Assembly: GCA_024734555.1 (NCBI GenBank)
Contig: JANPWX010000544.1
Location: 1,851,757 to 1,915,756, forward strand
DNA length: 64,000 bases
Reading direction: 5' to 3'
Origin: Trochalopteron elliotii
Lineage: Eukaryota > Chordata > Aves > Passeriformes > Leiothrichidae
Under the pieces are notes generated by a model. The model was not told the DNA's origin. It saw only the letters and a list, made by a program, of their open reading frames with translations, and ran no database searches. Positions 12,228 to 24,662 of the stretch are shown here, piece after piece. The first letter of the stretch is position 1; every line of letters begins with the position of its first letter. A program made the position numbers and the translations under genes.

Positions 12228-12430
12228 CTTGGACAAAGACATAGATCCTGGCCACGGGCCCCTGGTGCTCGGGGGTGCTGTTGAGGGCACAGCTGAGGTA
12301 GCCAGTGTCGTTGGCCGTGGCTCTCTTGAGGATGAGCTGGCTGCAGCCCAGCCCGGGGCCGTTGCGGCAGCCGCCGACAAACACGCGGGGATTGTCCTCC
12401 CTCAGCTGCCAGCTCACAGATGGGGCTCCC
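12228..12430 (-). CDS. Ig-domain-1 exon of a VEGF-receptor-family tyrosine kinase (exon 3 of the model)
   Basis: Seen: an open frame of 67 full codons between an acceptor (ctggcag, AG at 12432-12431) and a donor (gtaagaa, GT at 12227-12226). Numbering the first full codon as 1, there is a core Trp at 7 (SVSW), a Cys pair at 21 and 29, the stretch ANDTGYLSC at 39-47 with the Ig C-terminal Cys at 47, sequons at Asn40 and Asn50, and a closing strand RIYVFVQ at 61-67. Phase is 2 in and 1 out; the split last codon begins with G, which fits the Asp that follows this strand in VEGF receptors. Known: VEGF receptors split Ig domain 1 by an intron just after the first Cys, and carry an extra Cys pair ahead of the D-T-G motif; PDGFR, KIT and CSF1R lack that pair. 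Inferred: part of the extracellular ligand-receptor region of a VEGF receptor. Family member unresolved: FLT1 and a kdrl-type receptor are the leading choices, FLT4 and KDR less likely because of divergence. Confidence 0.72.
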
Positions 12431-12502
12431 CTGCCAGCACAACACACACAAATCACACAAGGTTCAGGCAAAACTGGGGTTTCCTCCTGGCCACTCGTTC
12501 CC

Positions 12503-12916
12503 TGTGACAGCTCTGGTTTGTTTTGCTCTGCCAAGGTCGGGATGGATAACACGGGAAACGTAGATTTCGAGTTCGGACTTGGTTATTGTATCTTAGTTAT
12601 TTACAGGCTGATGAGCCCTGAGCTCAATCTAGAAAGTTATAGAAATGAGGTAACTCTTTCCAAGGTTATTTAAGTGATAATCCCCCAATAACAAGGTGAC
12701 ACCTGTATTATTTATATTTCTGACCCAATAATGACTACCCAAGGCCCACAATACAGACCTTTTTCACCCAATTACAGGAAACCACCCAAACCCATGAAGA
12801 AGAAGGAAGAAGAACGTGAAAAAGAAGGACTTAGACAATGCCTTAAACCTCCATCTTGACTCACACACATTACTATATACTAAAACCCCAAAATCCAAGT
12901 TTGCAGAATTCTAACA
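12503..12916 (-). mobile_element. Solo LTR with intact 6-bp target duplication next to the Ig exon
   Basis: The element runs from TGTGACAGCTCTGG at 12503 to TTCTAACA at 12916 (414 bp, TGT...ACA ends). The identical 6-mer gttccc flanks it at 12497-12502 and 12917-12922, which supports an ERVK-like insertion. Minus orientation is tentative: that strand reads tgttagaattctgc, then an aagatggagg block, as in songbird ERVK LTRs that I recall; no canonical AATAAA is visible on either strand near the expected place. Its edge is only 72 bp upstream of the Ig-exon acceptor, in the intron. Confidence 0.8.
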
Positions 12917-15900
12917 GTTCCCAGTCTCCTACCCTTGTCATTCCCAAATAAATTGTAAAGGTTGCTGAGTGTTTGCACTTCCACCCATCAGAAATTGAGC
13001 TGGATCACCCCACACTGCTCCCCAGACATTCCTGAAATACTCTGGGGGAACAGCAGCAAGCTCCTGGAGAAAAGTTTAATTTCTTTCCTAACACACTGCC
13101 TGAACACAAGTTTGTTTCTATAACACTGTGTTTTAGCCACTTCAAACATTAGAAAGCATCAGATAAAATTATATGTTTGTTCCAGGCAGAGGATTTTGCA
13201 TATTTTAACGGCTAAATTAATGTATATTTTCTTGCAGTGAGGCTGCATGGAGAGAGGAGGATATTTATGTAAATTTGCATCACCTTTCTTGCTTAATCAG
13301 CAGTGACTCAGTCTTGAGTTTTGTGAAGGGCCTGAAACTAATCAGGGGAATACAAATCTGGGAATATCTGCTCATTTTTTCCAATTCCCCTTGTGACAGC
13401 AGCCAGAACATCAAGCCCAGAGGGCAGAGGATGAACATTCCCCCCACCTGACCCCTCTGCTGCTGGATCTCCAGGCACAGCTCATGAAAAATGCAATTCC
13501 ATGGAGTTCAGGACAAAAAGCAGGGCCTGGGTGTCACCTGCTGCAGGACCCAGAGCTCCTGGCTGATCTAAGTCACAGCTGGATGTGTTGGAGGCCATGG
13601 CAGCAGAAGCTCCTGGAGCTCCCCCAGGGCTCTGGGGATGGACCAGAGCTGCCACACCAGCCTATGAGATGAAGATGATGGTGGTTTTTGTAGTAAACTG
13701 GTTTTCAGTGTGGGTTGGGGGATAATCTCCTGTGGATTTTCCTGGGGAAGGAGTTGGTGTTGGAGAGAAGGAGCTGTGTGTGTGCTGGCAGAGCAGCCAC
13801 TCCTCCTAAGAACAGGGGGCTGGCTTTCCCCTCTCCCTCAGAGAATTCCCACTGCCATTTCCTGGGCTGGGAAAAGGAGTGAGAACTCCTGGACTTCCCC
13901 AGCTTGGTGCTGCCAGGGAGAAATCCAGTCCTGACACACTGAGCCAGGACTGAGATGGCAATGCCCAGAGCATGTAACTGTGTGAAATTCCCAGTTAGCC
14001 AAGAACTCCAGAGCTCCAGTGGCCTGCAGGGGAGCAATAGGTACAGTCAGAGCACGTCTGCCAGGACATCCAGTGACATTTCCACAAACATCCTCTTGGC
14101 CCTGGCTCCTGCCCGTCCCTCTGTCGCCTTCCTGGAGAGGAGACAGACATGGAGCTGGGCCCTTGAGGTTATTCCCAGCACAAGGCTGCAGGAGAGCACT
14201 GGGAAAAGTGGGAATATCCTCTCTGCTGAGCAGCCTCGCCCTTGTTCTTGGATGCTGGGGTGGCTTGGACAGCCTCAGCCCACGTCAGAGCAGCTTCCCC
14301 TTGTCCTTCCGAGCACCCAGAGTCTGTCCCCACCCTGCCAACGTCACTGGTGACTCCAGGACTGGGATTGCTGGCCTGGAATAGGGAACAGAGCCAGTTC
14401 ACATGGAGACACAGCTCCAGGCACGTCATTGTGTCCCTTTGTCACCCTCTGTGCATCCAATTCTGCTCTGGTGGCTCTGCAGGGCAGCTCTGGGGTTTCA
14501 CACCTGACCTTCCTTAAATATTTTCCCCCCTCCCATACATTATCCTGGTGGAAGGTGAAGCTTTTGGCTGCTGCTTTGGGATTTTTACACATTTGCCAGA
14601 GGGGACTGGCAGCAGCAGCTTTGGCCCCACTGCCACAAACCAGGAAATCTTGGCCAAGAACCTCAGAAGCCTGGAGCTGAAAGGAGGATGGACATTTACA
14701 CAGCCCAAATGCCCCTGGAAGCACAGAGAATTCCAGAGCTCCTTTGGGCCAGGAGCTAACACATGAGTGTGGCAGAGGAGGCAGGAGGACAGATGTCCCT
14801 AGAGAGGCTGATCCAGGGAATCCTGCATTCAGAAACCACACTTTCCTTCTCTTCCCAGGTTTTGGATCACCTGAGCCAAGGAGCTGAAGTGCTTCAGGCC
14901 TGGTCCCATGTTACATCTGGTGCTCACATCTTTTTGTGCTTCTCAGACCTGTCATGGGGATTTCTTGCTTTGCATCCACAAAGAAACATGGGACTGAAGT
15001 GCTCATAGCTCCTTCAATTATTTATTCATCTGGTGATACAAGAAAAGTAGGATGCTCCTCCAGATTAAAAAGGTGGGGGGATGGACAACTGCTGGGAAAT
15101 GTTGATTTAATTGGCGTGGAGCACCCCAGGGACTTTGAGTCCACACAGGTTTTATGGACAGCACCACTGAGATGTTAAAGGTCTGCTCAGACTTTATTGC
15201 CATCATGTTTGCTGTTTGCCAAGCTAAAAATACCCCTGGAAGGTTGTTCTGACCTCGTAAGCCACATGGCAAGCTGGAGGGATTTGGAAAAAAACCACAA
15301 GATATCCCAAATTTACACAGTCTGAGCCCATTCACCTTTCACTATAGCAAAGAATTAAATAGTCTGGGACAAAAATCAGAGGGGACGTGTCAGGGTAACC
15401 TAAAGCTTAGATTCACCTTCCCCACTGCTTTTTTACTGTTTTCAGGAACTTCTCTTGCAGGAAACCATCCAGGTAGTGGCTCCAGCTAAGGGAACCTTGC
15501 AAGAAGATGTAAAATCAATGTGTGTGTGTGTGAGAGAAATTGTGAGAGTTTGTGCTACCTTGAGCCTTTTTTCCTACAACATCCTCAGAGAAAAACCTGA
15601 GAAACAACCTCTGGCAGTAGTGAAGTGTAAAAATCCCACTCAGAACAAGTAACACCTCCATCCATCTCAGTCTGAGCCTTTTGTGGGAGCCAGCAGCTGC
15701 TGCATGTTCTGGCACAGCAGAATGCTCTGGGTTTGCTCCTTCCTCGTTGTCAGCTGTATCCCCACTCCCAGAGCATCCTCTCCCTGTCATCACCAGAGTC
15801 CTGCTGCTCCTTGCACGGCTGGTGGCACACACTGTGCCAGGAGTGTGATTTACAGCAGCAGCAGCACTTTGGTTTTTCCACAAGTCCTTGTTAAATTTGA

Positions 15901-15983
15901 TTTAAAGAACATGCTATGTTTAAACAGGCTGGGTCTTTGGGTGTACACACAGTGACTGCAGCTTATTTAAGCGTCTGTGATGG

Positions 15984-16203
15984 GCCAGGTGGCAGCTCCT
16001 GGTGAATTTGTTTGTCATTTCCTCATGGACAGGGAGCAAAGGAGTGGCTTTATCTGCAGAGTGAATCTGTCCCTATTTCAGAGAGTATTTCCAGCCAGGT
16101 GGCAGCTCCTGGTGAATTTGTTTGTCATTTCCTCATGGACAGGGAGCAAAGGAGTGGCTTTAGCTGCAGAGGAGTGAACCTGCCCCTGTTTCAGAGAGGA
16201 TTT
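15984..16203. repeat. 110-bp tandem duplication (two copies)
   Basis: The segment starting gccaggtggcagctcctggt at 15984 recurs at 16094 with the same order of motifs (gaatttgtttgtcatttcc, tcatggacagggagcaaagg, agtggctttaNctgcagag, tttccagcca). Differences are few, including a small insertion in the second copy. Intronic and non-coding. Confidence 0.9.
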
Positions 16204-17017
16204 CCAGCCATGCCCTCAAGCACAGCACGTTCTGCTCCCATGAGCTCTCCCCTGTGCTGACTCAGGGCTTTGCCTGGGCCCCTGAACGACACAACACAAA
16301 GAATTTGGCCGAGCTGACCCCAGACTCTCCTCCCTGCTCTGTCACAGCCCATCCAACTCCCTGCACACAGCCCCAGCTCCCAGCTCTGCTCTGTCCTGGA
16401 GCTCTGCTGGGCCAAACCAATCAACACAAGGACAAAAACCCAGCGTTGTTTTGGAGCAATCCTTACCAGCATTTTATTTTTAGGGTGTCTCCTGGTGAGA
16501 TGACGATTTGGTCCTTGGAAATGCTCAGCCTTGGTTTCTGAAGATGCTCTTCCTCAGCGAGACCTGACCCAAAAAAAAAAAAAGAAGAAACCATCATTAG
16601 TTTAGAAGGGCATCAGAGCAGCACAATGCACTCGAGGCAAACTCTTTGTTTTGTAAATAGTTCCTAATTTGAGGGCCCACACAGTGCTGCATTTATCCAT
16701 GGTCGGGTGATGCCCTCAGTTTGTTTTTGTTTCCTTTATTCCTTTCTTTCTTTTCTGACATCGAGCACCTGCATTTGTGCCAGCAGTGTTTTGAGCCAGC
16801 TTTATTACTGAATTATTGCAGATTTAGGAGAACAGATCTGTGTCAAAAGGATTTTGTACACATATAAAAGTGGAAGGAGTCACGTCCTTGGGAAATAATT
16901 TGATGGGTGAGCTCAGACATTACATTTTAATTGATGGGAGAAGAGAAAACAGTAATTCTGGGGAGCTGCTCTGTGAAGCACCTGTGATATTAAAGGCAAA
17001 TTGAAAACTTGGTGTTT

Positions 17018-17109
17018 CCCAAATGGCCATTCCCAAATGGCCATTCCCAAATGACCATTCCCAAATCACCATTCCCAAATCACCATTCCCAAATCACCAT
17101 TCCCAAATC
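17018..17109. repeat. 14-bp minisatellite, about 6.5 copies
   Basis: Units cccaaatggccatt, cccaaatgaccatt and cccaaatcaccatt follow each other without a break. The order of variants (TGG first, TCA last) indicates stepwise expansion. No function is apparent. Confidence 0.95.
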
Positions 17110-20077
17110 CTGCATCTGAGCTGAACCCCAAGCTCAGTGGGCACTGCGGCTGGGGTAATGTTCCCAGGGGAATCTGTGATTTTCTGATGACCAGCAGTGA
17201 CAAAAGTCTCTCTCATCATCTCCTGGCCCAGGAAATGTCTCCTGCCTGTGGAACTGTCCCCAGGGACAATCTGAGTGTTCAGCTACAATGAGACAATGTT
17301 CAGAAAGTGAAACTGAGAAGAACCAGGAGTGGAGGTTGGGCAGGCTGGTTGCTTTGTCCAAATTCAAAGTAACATAATCAAGGAGAGGAGAAACCAGGCT
17401 CTGATAAGGATCTCCACTTCCAAAACTCTGACATTAAAGCTGTGTTTTCTTTCCCCTCCTGCTCTTCAAATTTCTCTCTTCTCCTGTGCCTTGATAAGCC
17501 AGAAATCCTCTCTGGGCTCCCAGCACGGGCTTTATTTGCAGCAGACAGGGAGATAACTTATCTGGCAGAAAGAGAAACACTGAGCTTTAACTTTTCAACT
17601 GCATGAGGCAGTGATTTTGCTGCCCCCACCTCCCTACTCTCATCTCTGTGCTGCTTGATTTCAGTAAATTGCTCTTTGCCTGGCATCAGTGTGGGGAGTG
17701 ACTCACTCCCACTCTGGAGTCTCTGGCTTCTTCCAGGAGCTCTGGAGCTCCCATCAGGAACTCAGCAGAGGCCAAGGTGCCAGCAGGTGTCACCTCATGG
17801 CACCACAGAGTCCTTCCAGAGGGGAATCCTGCCCAGACAGCACTGCTGGGCTGCCCTTGGAGCCCCTGAGCCTTCCTACAAACTCTGGTTGATAGTTTGA
17901 AGCAGTTCTGGCCACCAGAGACAGACCCAGCCCACTGCCCCTGCTCTGGCACTGCTGCTGCATCTCCAAGGTCCTTTGCAGAGTAAGAAGTTGGAGCCTG
18001 GCCAACCCAAACTCCCTCCAGTGGCTCTGTGGGACATTATTTAGCACCTCCAAACTGCCATTCCATGGAATGCTGGGTCAGCAGAGCAGCTGGGGGCTCC
18101 AGTCCCACAGTTCCCAGTTATTTGGGAAGCACTGTGATTGCTCAACACCCTCAGGATGGCATGTGCCAGTTTCAGGCACACAAAGGACGAGGCAGGCACA
18201 GCAGGACAAGGGAAAGCTCCTCTATTTTAATTCTCTGACTCCAATACTTACATACATTTGTACAGAGGTCAAGAGATTGGTTACACAGGTTGCCACCTCT
18301 TTGACCTGGATGGTGAACATCACCATCCATCATATTTCTCCTCCCAGAGCAGAAATATGTAAACAATAGATAATTTCTAAAAATATACATTGTTTTCTTG
18401 AAGCTGTGTGAGAATCTGCACTGCAAGATTTCAAACACTTGCAAGCAAGAAAACTGAGGGCAGCAATGGCACACGCAGGGAGCAGCATCACACTGAGCTG
18501 GGAACCAACAGAAAAAGCCCCAGACTGCAGGAGGAGACACTGCCAGGCCAGCCCATCCTTGCTCTTGGCTCCAAGTCCCCCCTGGTTTCCAGACAGAGCC
18601 AGCTCCCACCAGGAACTGAGCCTTGGCACAGGTCCTGTCATGGTGCTGAGGTATTTCACAGCCCCCTCACACCAACTGTGCTGAGCTTTGCAGAAATGCT
18701 CCAGGGTATGACCAGCAGCTCCAAATCTGTCTGTCAAATGTCATTAATTTGCCAGTTGAGGGGGGGTTTGGGTCCCTGTGGCTCTCCCAGGACTCTGCTC
18801 CTCCCAGGACCTGCTCAGGGCTGTTGATGCTGTGACTTCACCCAGGACTTTGAAAATCCTGGGGTTTGAAACAAGATTATTTCTCTCCCCTTGTGCCTTC
18901 AGTTGTTCTTAGGGCTTAGGAGGGTCTCAGCTGGTGCCTTGAGCTGGGCTTTTGACTCTGCATTGTAGCTCTCATGGCACTTCAGAGGGCCTGGGGTCAG
19001 AGCCTGGGCTCTGTTCTGTCTGCAGAGTCTCTGGGCTTTTACAACATTTGACACTGTTCTTACTAAAAGAAAGAAAAGTATTTTTTCAATTATTCTGGTT
19101 TTGCTTCTGAGTTACTTCTTGCCCAAAGTTTATTTTGGCTTGGGGAGCTGAAGAACAGAATAAGCAAAGTGGAATTTCAGTGCTTTTCTACCCCATAGAG
19201 GACAGGAGGAGAATTCCTGTGCCACACACATCTGGTCTCTGCTGGCAGGTGACAGAGGGTTTAGATAAGCACAGCCTGTGCCCCTCCTGCCACATCACAG
19301 CTCAGTGGGCTGGGAAAAGAACATTTTGAGGGCAAAACAAAGAGAGTTGTGGGGGCAAGGTCAGGCTGTGCTAGGGCAGGACACCTAATGCCAAACTGGC
19401 AGAGTGAGACCTCACAACATTCCTCATCTCCCCTGGTCCCTTCAGAGCTAGACTTGACTTTTTGGAGACAAAGCTGGGGAAAGCCCCAGGGTGTGTTGGA
19501 TGAGGAGAAAGGATCTGCTCCACTTTCCTATTTATTGTCTGTGTTTGAGGAGATTCCTGCCTTTATGGAGGTGTTAGGATGCTGCAAGGGAGAACCAGGC
19601 ACGTTCCTGGCAGTGCAGCCCCTCTTTTCCACAGCCCTGCTCCCCAAGCCTTGTCCCTAAACCCAGGACCTGCCCAGGGTGGGGTGGGAGACCTGCTGGG
19701 CTGGTCCTGCTGAAGTGCTCTGACTGCACTGCTCAAATTCCAAAGCCCAGGCCTAAGAGAACATTCTCCTCCCTGTTAAATAACATTGGTCCTGCTCTAG
19801 GGCTGCAAGACCCTAGAGCAATTAAAAGCAAGCAGTCACTAGTGTGACATGACCATGGCAAAGCTCCTTGTGAGGGCCACAAGACAAGTCCTGGGTGCCA
19901 CAGCTGTCCCTGCCATCCCCTGTGGAGCTGACCCTGCTCCTGGTGCCCCAGCCTTCCCTAGATCCCCTGGCACAGTTTGGGATGAGGGGCTGGAGTGACA
20001 ACCCTGCAGGTCTGGCAGAGAGCTCAGTGCCTCCTGCAGAGCTACAAACAGGTCTGAGCACCTCTGTGAGGCACAGG

Positions 20078-20435
20078 GGAAGGACAGACTCCTCCTGGGG
20101 AGGGACAGGGTACTCCTGGGGAGGGACAGACTCCTCCTGGGAAGGGACAGGGTACTCCTGGGAAGGGACAGGGTACTCCTGGGAAGGGACAGACTCCTCC
20201 TGGAAGGGACAGACTCCTTCTGGGGAGGGACAGACTCCTCCTGGAAGGGACAGGGTACTCCTGGGAAGGGACAGGCTCCTCCTGGAAAGGACAGGGTACT
20301 CCTGGGGAGGGACAGACTCCTCCTGGAAGGGAGAGACTCCTCCTGGGAAGGGACAGACTCCTCCTGGGGAGGGACAGACTCCTCCTGGGGAGGGACAGGC
20401 TCCTCCTGGGAAGGGACAGGCTCCTCCTGGAAGAG
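20078..20435. repeat. 21-bp minisatellite, about 17 copies
   Basis: The unit is gggacagactcctcctgggga, alternating with a gggacagggtactcctgggg form. The period is a multiple of three and the unit lacks stops, so long frames stay open on both strands (19822-20642 on minus, 19895-20515 on plus) with Pro/Ser/Leu or Gly/Thr/Asp repeats. The flanks of those frames show no domain, so I treat them as non-coding. Confidence 0.95.
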
Positions 20436-23400
20436 ACACCTCTGCTCAGGTTCCTCACACCCCTGCCCTGCCTTGGGTGTTGCCAGCACCGACAAGAGCA
20501 GCACCTCCAGCCTGAAGATGCCCCTGGAAAGAGCCCCAGGTGAGGACAGGGCCTCCCTGCACCATTTCTGACTCTGGGAGTTCATTCCTACCTCCAGTTC
20601 AGGCTTTATCACTCTGCTCTGGGCAGTGAAAACCACAAACACAGCACAGCCACAAATCCTCGGGAGCTAAATGCCAAAGGTTGAGCCATACATTATCCAG
20701 GGGAGAAAAATATATTGAAAACTGCTTTTTCTGGGCTAATCTGATTTTGCAGCACGGCCAACATTAAACACGGGAGGCTCCCCAGGCAGAGGGTAATGGG
20801 TGACCTCCCTCACCTCTCTGTCAGATGGTTTCCAACTCCATCTCACTTGGCACAGGGAGATCCCTCCCACTCACAGCCTGATGCTCCACGCTGGGCCCAG
20901 CAGCCAGCCTGGATAAAAAGTGTTTTTAATCTCTGTTCCTTATTGTAACAGACATCCTCTGGGCACTGCAGCCCTCCCTGGCAGAGCCCTGGCAGATGGG
21001 TGTGAGCCTGGGTGTGGCTCAGTGACAGCTCAGGCAATGTGATCCCTGATTAAGGATCCAAGGATCCCTCCTGGCCAGGGGGAGAGCTGGGGGAAGGGAG
21101 CCCACACAGCCTCTGCCTCAGGTGACAGAGATAACTGCTGGGCAGAGCAGAGAGTGCTGTGCTGGCAGTGAAATGAGGCAGGTTAGAGCAGGGATTGCAC
21201 CAGGGCTTGGGCACACAAATAGCTTTTTGCACATGGGTGAGCTGCAGGGACTGTTGGTGTGTGTAAAGTCACTCCTGTGCAGAGAGCTGGGCCCCAGGGA
21301 AAGGGACTGGAAGTCAGAGTTTGGAGCTGATTTGAGTCAGGGAAGGAGGGCTGACCGATTCACAGCGTTTAAAATCTGTTTTGTCATTGCTGGGGATGCT
21401 CCTGGGAGCTGAGCTTGCCTGGCAGAGCCTGGAGCAGAAGCTCCAGGAACCCTCTGGGGAATGTCTGGACACCACACCCTGCCCTGGTCACCAGTGAGAG
21501 GTGAGTGACCACAGTCCCTGGGCTGTGCAGGGCAGAGCTGTCCTCTCCCCTCCTCCCAGGAAAACCTGGGCAAGGCAGAGCCTGCTAACAACTCTGTCCC
21601 TGCAGCAGAAATGACACTCAGTAAACGGCTCCTCACCACGTGAGCACACCTCACAGTGAGCAGCTGCCCCTTTCAAAGGGTATTTTCGTGCTTCCATCCC
21701 CAAGGAAATCTATTTTTGCTGGAGTTGGAGAGCTCAGGGATTCACTGAAAAGCCATGTGTGTTTAAACCAATGGCCTGTAATCATCTTAGGATTTATTTC
21801 AAGGTTACCCCCATGAAAAGAGAAGGCACCACAGCACTGCCAGCATTATTGGATCACAAGCCTTGCAATATTTGGTGTTTTTATTAAGTCTTCAGCTCCC
21901 AGAATCAGCTTTCACTTGTTACACTCAAGTGATTTTCTATTATTTTAAAGGTTTAAAAAGACAGCAGCAAATAGCTAAAGAGACCCATCTCCACCCCTCT
22001 TCTTGTTGTGAATTTGGACACAGGATTTTTGATTCTCCTAGACATTAATGAAATGCAATGCAAGGTCTTCTAAATGAGATGTTATTGCTGCCATTGACTT
22101 TCCCAGCAGAGGGGAAGGGAGGCTCTTGTGGGGAAGGTCTTGGCTGTAAGTCAGAGAAAAAACTCTCCCTTTTTGTCTTTTCTGCTGGCTGGTGAGTTCT
22201 GTATTGAGGCACTGATGGGAACTGTGTCAGTGCAAAGGGCAAAGGCCCCCATGAGAGGCTGCAGGTGGGGAGTGTGTGGGTCAGAATTGCTTGGGGAAAA
22301 CTTCCCCTCTAGCCCTAATGTGGTTTGAGTGCCTCTCTCCCATTTCCTGTGCTCAAGGAGCTGCATTTGCTCAGGTTATTTGCTCTCTCAATCCTCCATG
22401 TGTCTGTTGAGGACAGTAATTAGTCTGTGAGGATTTAAACCCTTCATCTTTTCCTGTGCATCTCCACTGTGCTAAAACACTTTTCCTGGATGAGGAGGTG
22501 AGAAGGGGTTCAGTCTCTCACAGCCTCTGGCCAGGACTCTCTCCCTTGCCTGCTATTCCAGCTGAACTGTTTTTAAGGAAAACAGTTCATCAGCTTCTAA
22601 AGATTTTTGATTTCATCTGTTTGTTTGAAGGGAATGGTTACTAGAAGCCTCTCTTCCTGTGGTTCTCCACCTCAAAATAACCAGGAATCCCCCAGGATGG
22701 CTCTGCTGTGGGTGGGCACAGAGCTGAGAACCTCCAGGCCAGTGCCAGAGCTTCCCTTCCTACAGAAGCTGAAGAAGTTAGTCCAAAATTAAATTAGCAA
22801 TCACAAACTCATCAGGAGAGATGGCTAAGATTCCTTCAGGATGTCCAAATGCAAGTGTTAACCCAAGAGTACCTCTGGCAAAGCCACAGGATTCCTCTTT
22901 CCATGGATTTCCCCAGCCAGGGAAGGCAGGATTTGCTCAGCTGAGTCATGAGAGAGGGGAGCAGTTTCTGCTGGAGATGGGAGTTGTGTGTGGCTCAGCC
23001 AGAGGCAGCAGTTGGGGTGTAAATGATCCCAAGTGACAACAGTGAAAAATTAAATCATTAGTCTGGAGCGGGGAGATGTCAACAACAGCACAGTAAAAAC
23101 AACTGCAAAGTGGAGAAAGTGTTTGGAGATAAGATAAGGCTTTGGCCCAGCTTTTGGGATTTGTTCCTACAAGGCTTTTCCTCAGCTGCAGATGCATCAG
23201 CATTTCCTGCTGAGGTGGCACAGGCTGGCCCTGGTTTCCTGCAATCAGCAAACCCCTTCAGCAAGGCCACCTGATTGCTCTGGGTGCTGACACACAAACC
23301 CTGTGACCTTTCCTTGGCTTTCCTGCAGCCCAAACATCACCTTTGTGGTTCACCTGCACCTGCTCCCAGGCAGCCCCTGGAATGATAGTGCCATGGCCTT

Positions 23401-24398
23401 TCCTGGCTGCCTGTGATCAGGATTGCTGGATCAGCTGCAGATTTATGGGAAGGGGTCACACAAAGCAGCTCCAGGTCAAAATTGTTTGGTCTTGGGCAGC
23501 AGCAGCTCATTAATCAGGGCCATTGTTTTCCCTCTGACACCACAGAGAGTCCCAAGCAGTGCCAGAGATGTCACCAGCCCGTGAGCTGGGGACTGAGGGG
23601 ACACATCCTTGCTTTGGGACTGGCTGATAAGCCAGGAACTGGGATCTACATGGAAAATAAACATCAAATCTGGGAAAGGAGGTGGCAATATCTGCAATCA
23701 TCTGCCAGGCACTCAAGCACAATTTGAAGTATTTAGGAAATGTGGTAATCTCATGTTGATGGAAAAAAGGCTGGGAATGTTGTTATTTCTTGATCCAAAT
23801 GATGGCAATTCCTCTGGGAAAGAGAAGACCTGGCACATCTCCATGATTAGGAAATATGCAGACCCAGTGGGAACAAGATGCACATAAAAGGAACCCTAAA
23901 GACTCCAGGGGGAAAAAAAAGTCCAAAAATGTGAGGTATGAAGCTGTGTTTGCCTCTCCCCCCAGCGTGGTCTCCTGAGAAAATCTGGAGGGCTGCAGCC
24001 CCGAGTGTTTCCAATGATTCCCAGACAGGATTACTTCATCAGCACTCCAGACATAGCTTTCCTTCCTCCTCACTGGCCATCCCCAGGACAGGGCACATTC
24101 CTCAGGCAAAGCTGGGAGTCAGAAGGAATGAGGGCACCCAGGGGTGACCCACCCTGGGGAGCAGCCCTGGCCAGAGCTGGGCACAGCTCTCTGTGGTGGC
24201 TTTGGGTCACCCTGTGCTCCCATCCCAGCCCTTCACCTCCTCCCAGGGGACTCAGGGAGCACCTCCTGCACTCCAGAGCTAATCCAGCATTTCTCTGGAA
24301 GTGACCCCAGCCAGGATTTCTTGCCTTTCCCCAGAGCTCTGGGTAGGAAAACAGGAAGGTGGAAGGTTTGTTCAGAAGGGGGAGTGGAGGGACAGCAC

Positions 24399-24662
24399 CA
24401 ACTTCTGCTCCCTGTGACAGGACCCAGGGAAGGGCTGGAGCTGTGCCAGGGCAGGGTTAGGGTGGATTTCAGGAAAGGTTCCTCATCCAGAGGGTGCTGG
24501 GCACTGCCCAGGCTGGCCAGGGAATGGGCACAGCCCCGAGGCTGCCAGAGCTCCAGGAGCCTTTGGTCAGTCAGGGTGGGATTGTTGGGGTGTCTGTGCA
24601 GGGCCAGGGGCTGGACTGGGTGATCCTTGTGGATCCCTTCCATTTCAGGGTATTCTGTGATC
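24399..24662 (+). mobile_element. CR1 LINE fragment, 3' end, plus sense
   Basis: Motifs in CR1 order on the plus strand: ccctgtgacaggacccaggg, ggttagggtggatttcagg, aaaggttcctcatccagagg, gtgctgggcactgcccaggc, gggattgttggggtgtct, gcagggccaggggctgga, gatccttgtggatcccttcc and tattctgtgatct. It ends with a single tail unit. It is 5'-truncated and antisense to the host gene. Confidence 0.85.

Noticed and set aside
20485..20530. Minus ...tct tgt cg|gtgctg as the end of exon 2
   Set aside because: The codons upstream are Gly/Cys-rich without an Ig pattern and the donor is weak.
19822..20642. Long minus and plus frames of Pro-Ser-Leu or Gly-Thr-Asp repeats
   Set aside because: They come from the stop-free 21-bp unit; no domain or start context supports coding.
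23350..23400. Minus ...agg tgc ag|gtgaac as the end of exon 2
   Set aside because: The codons before the Cys do not make an Ig strand B pattern and no fitting acceptor is visible.
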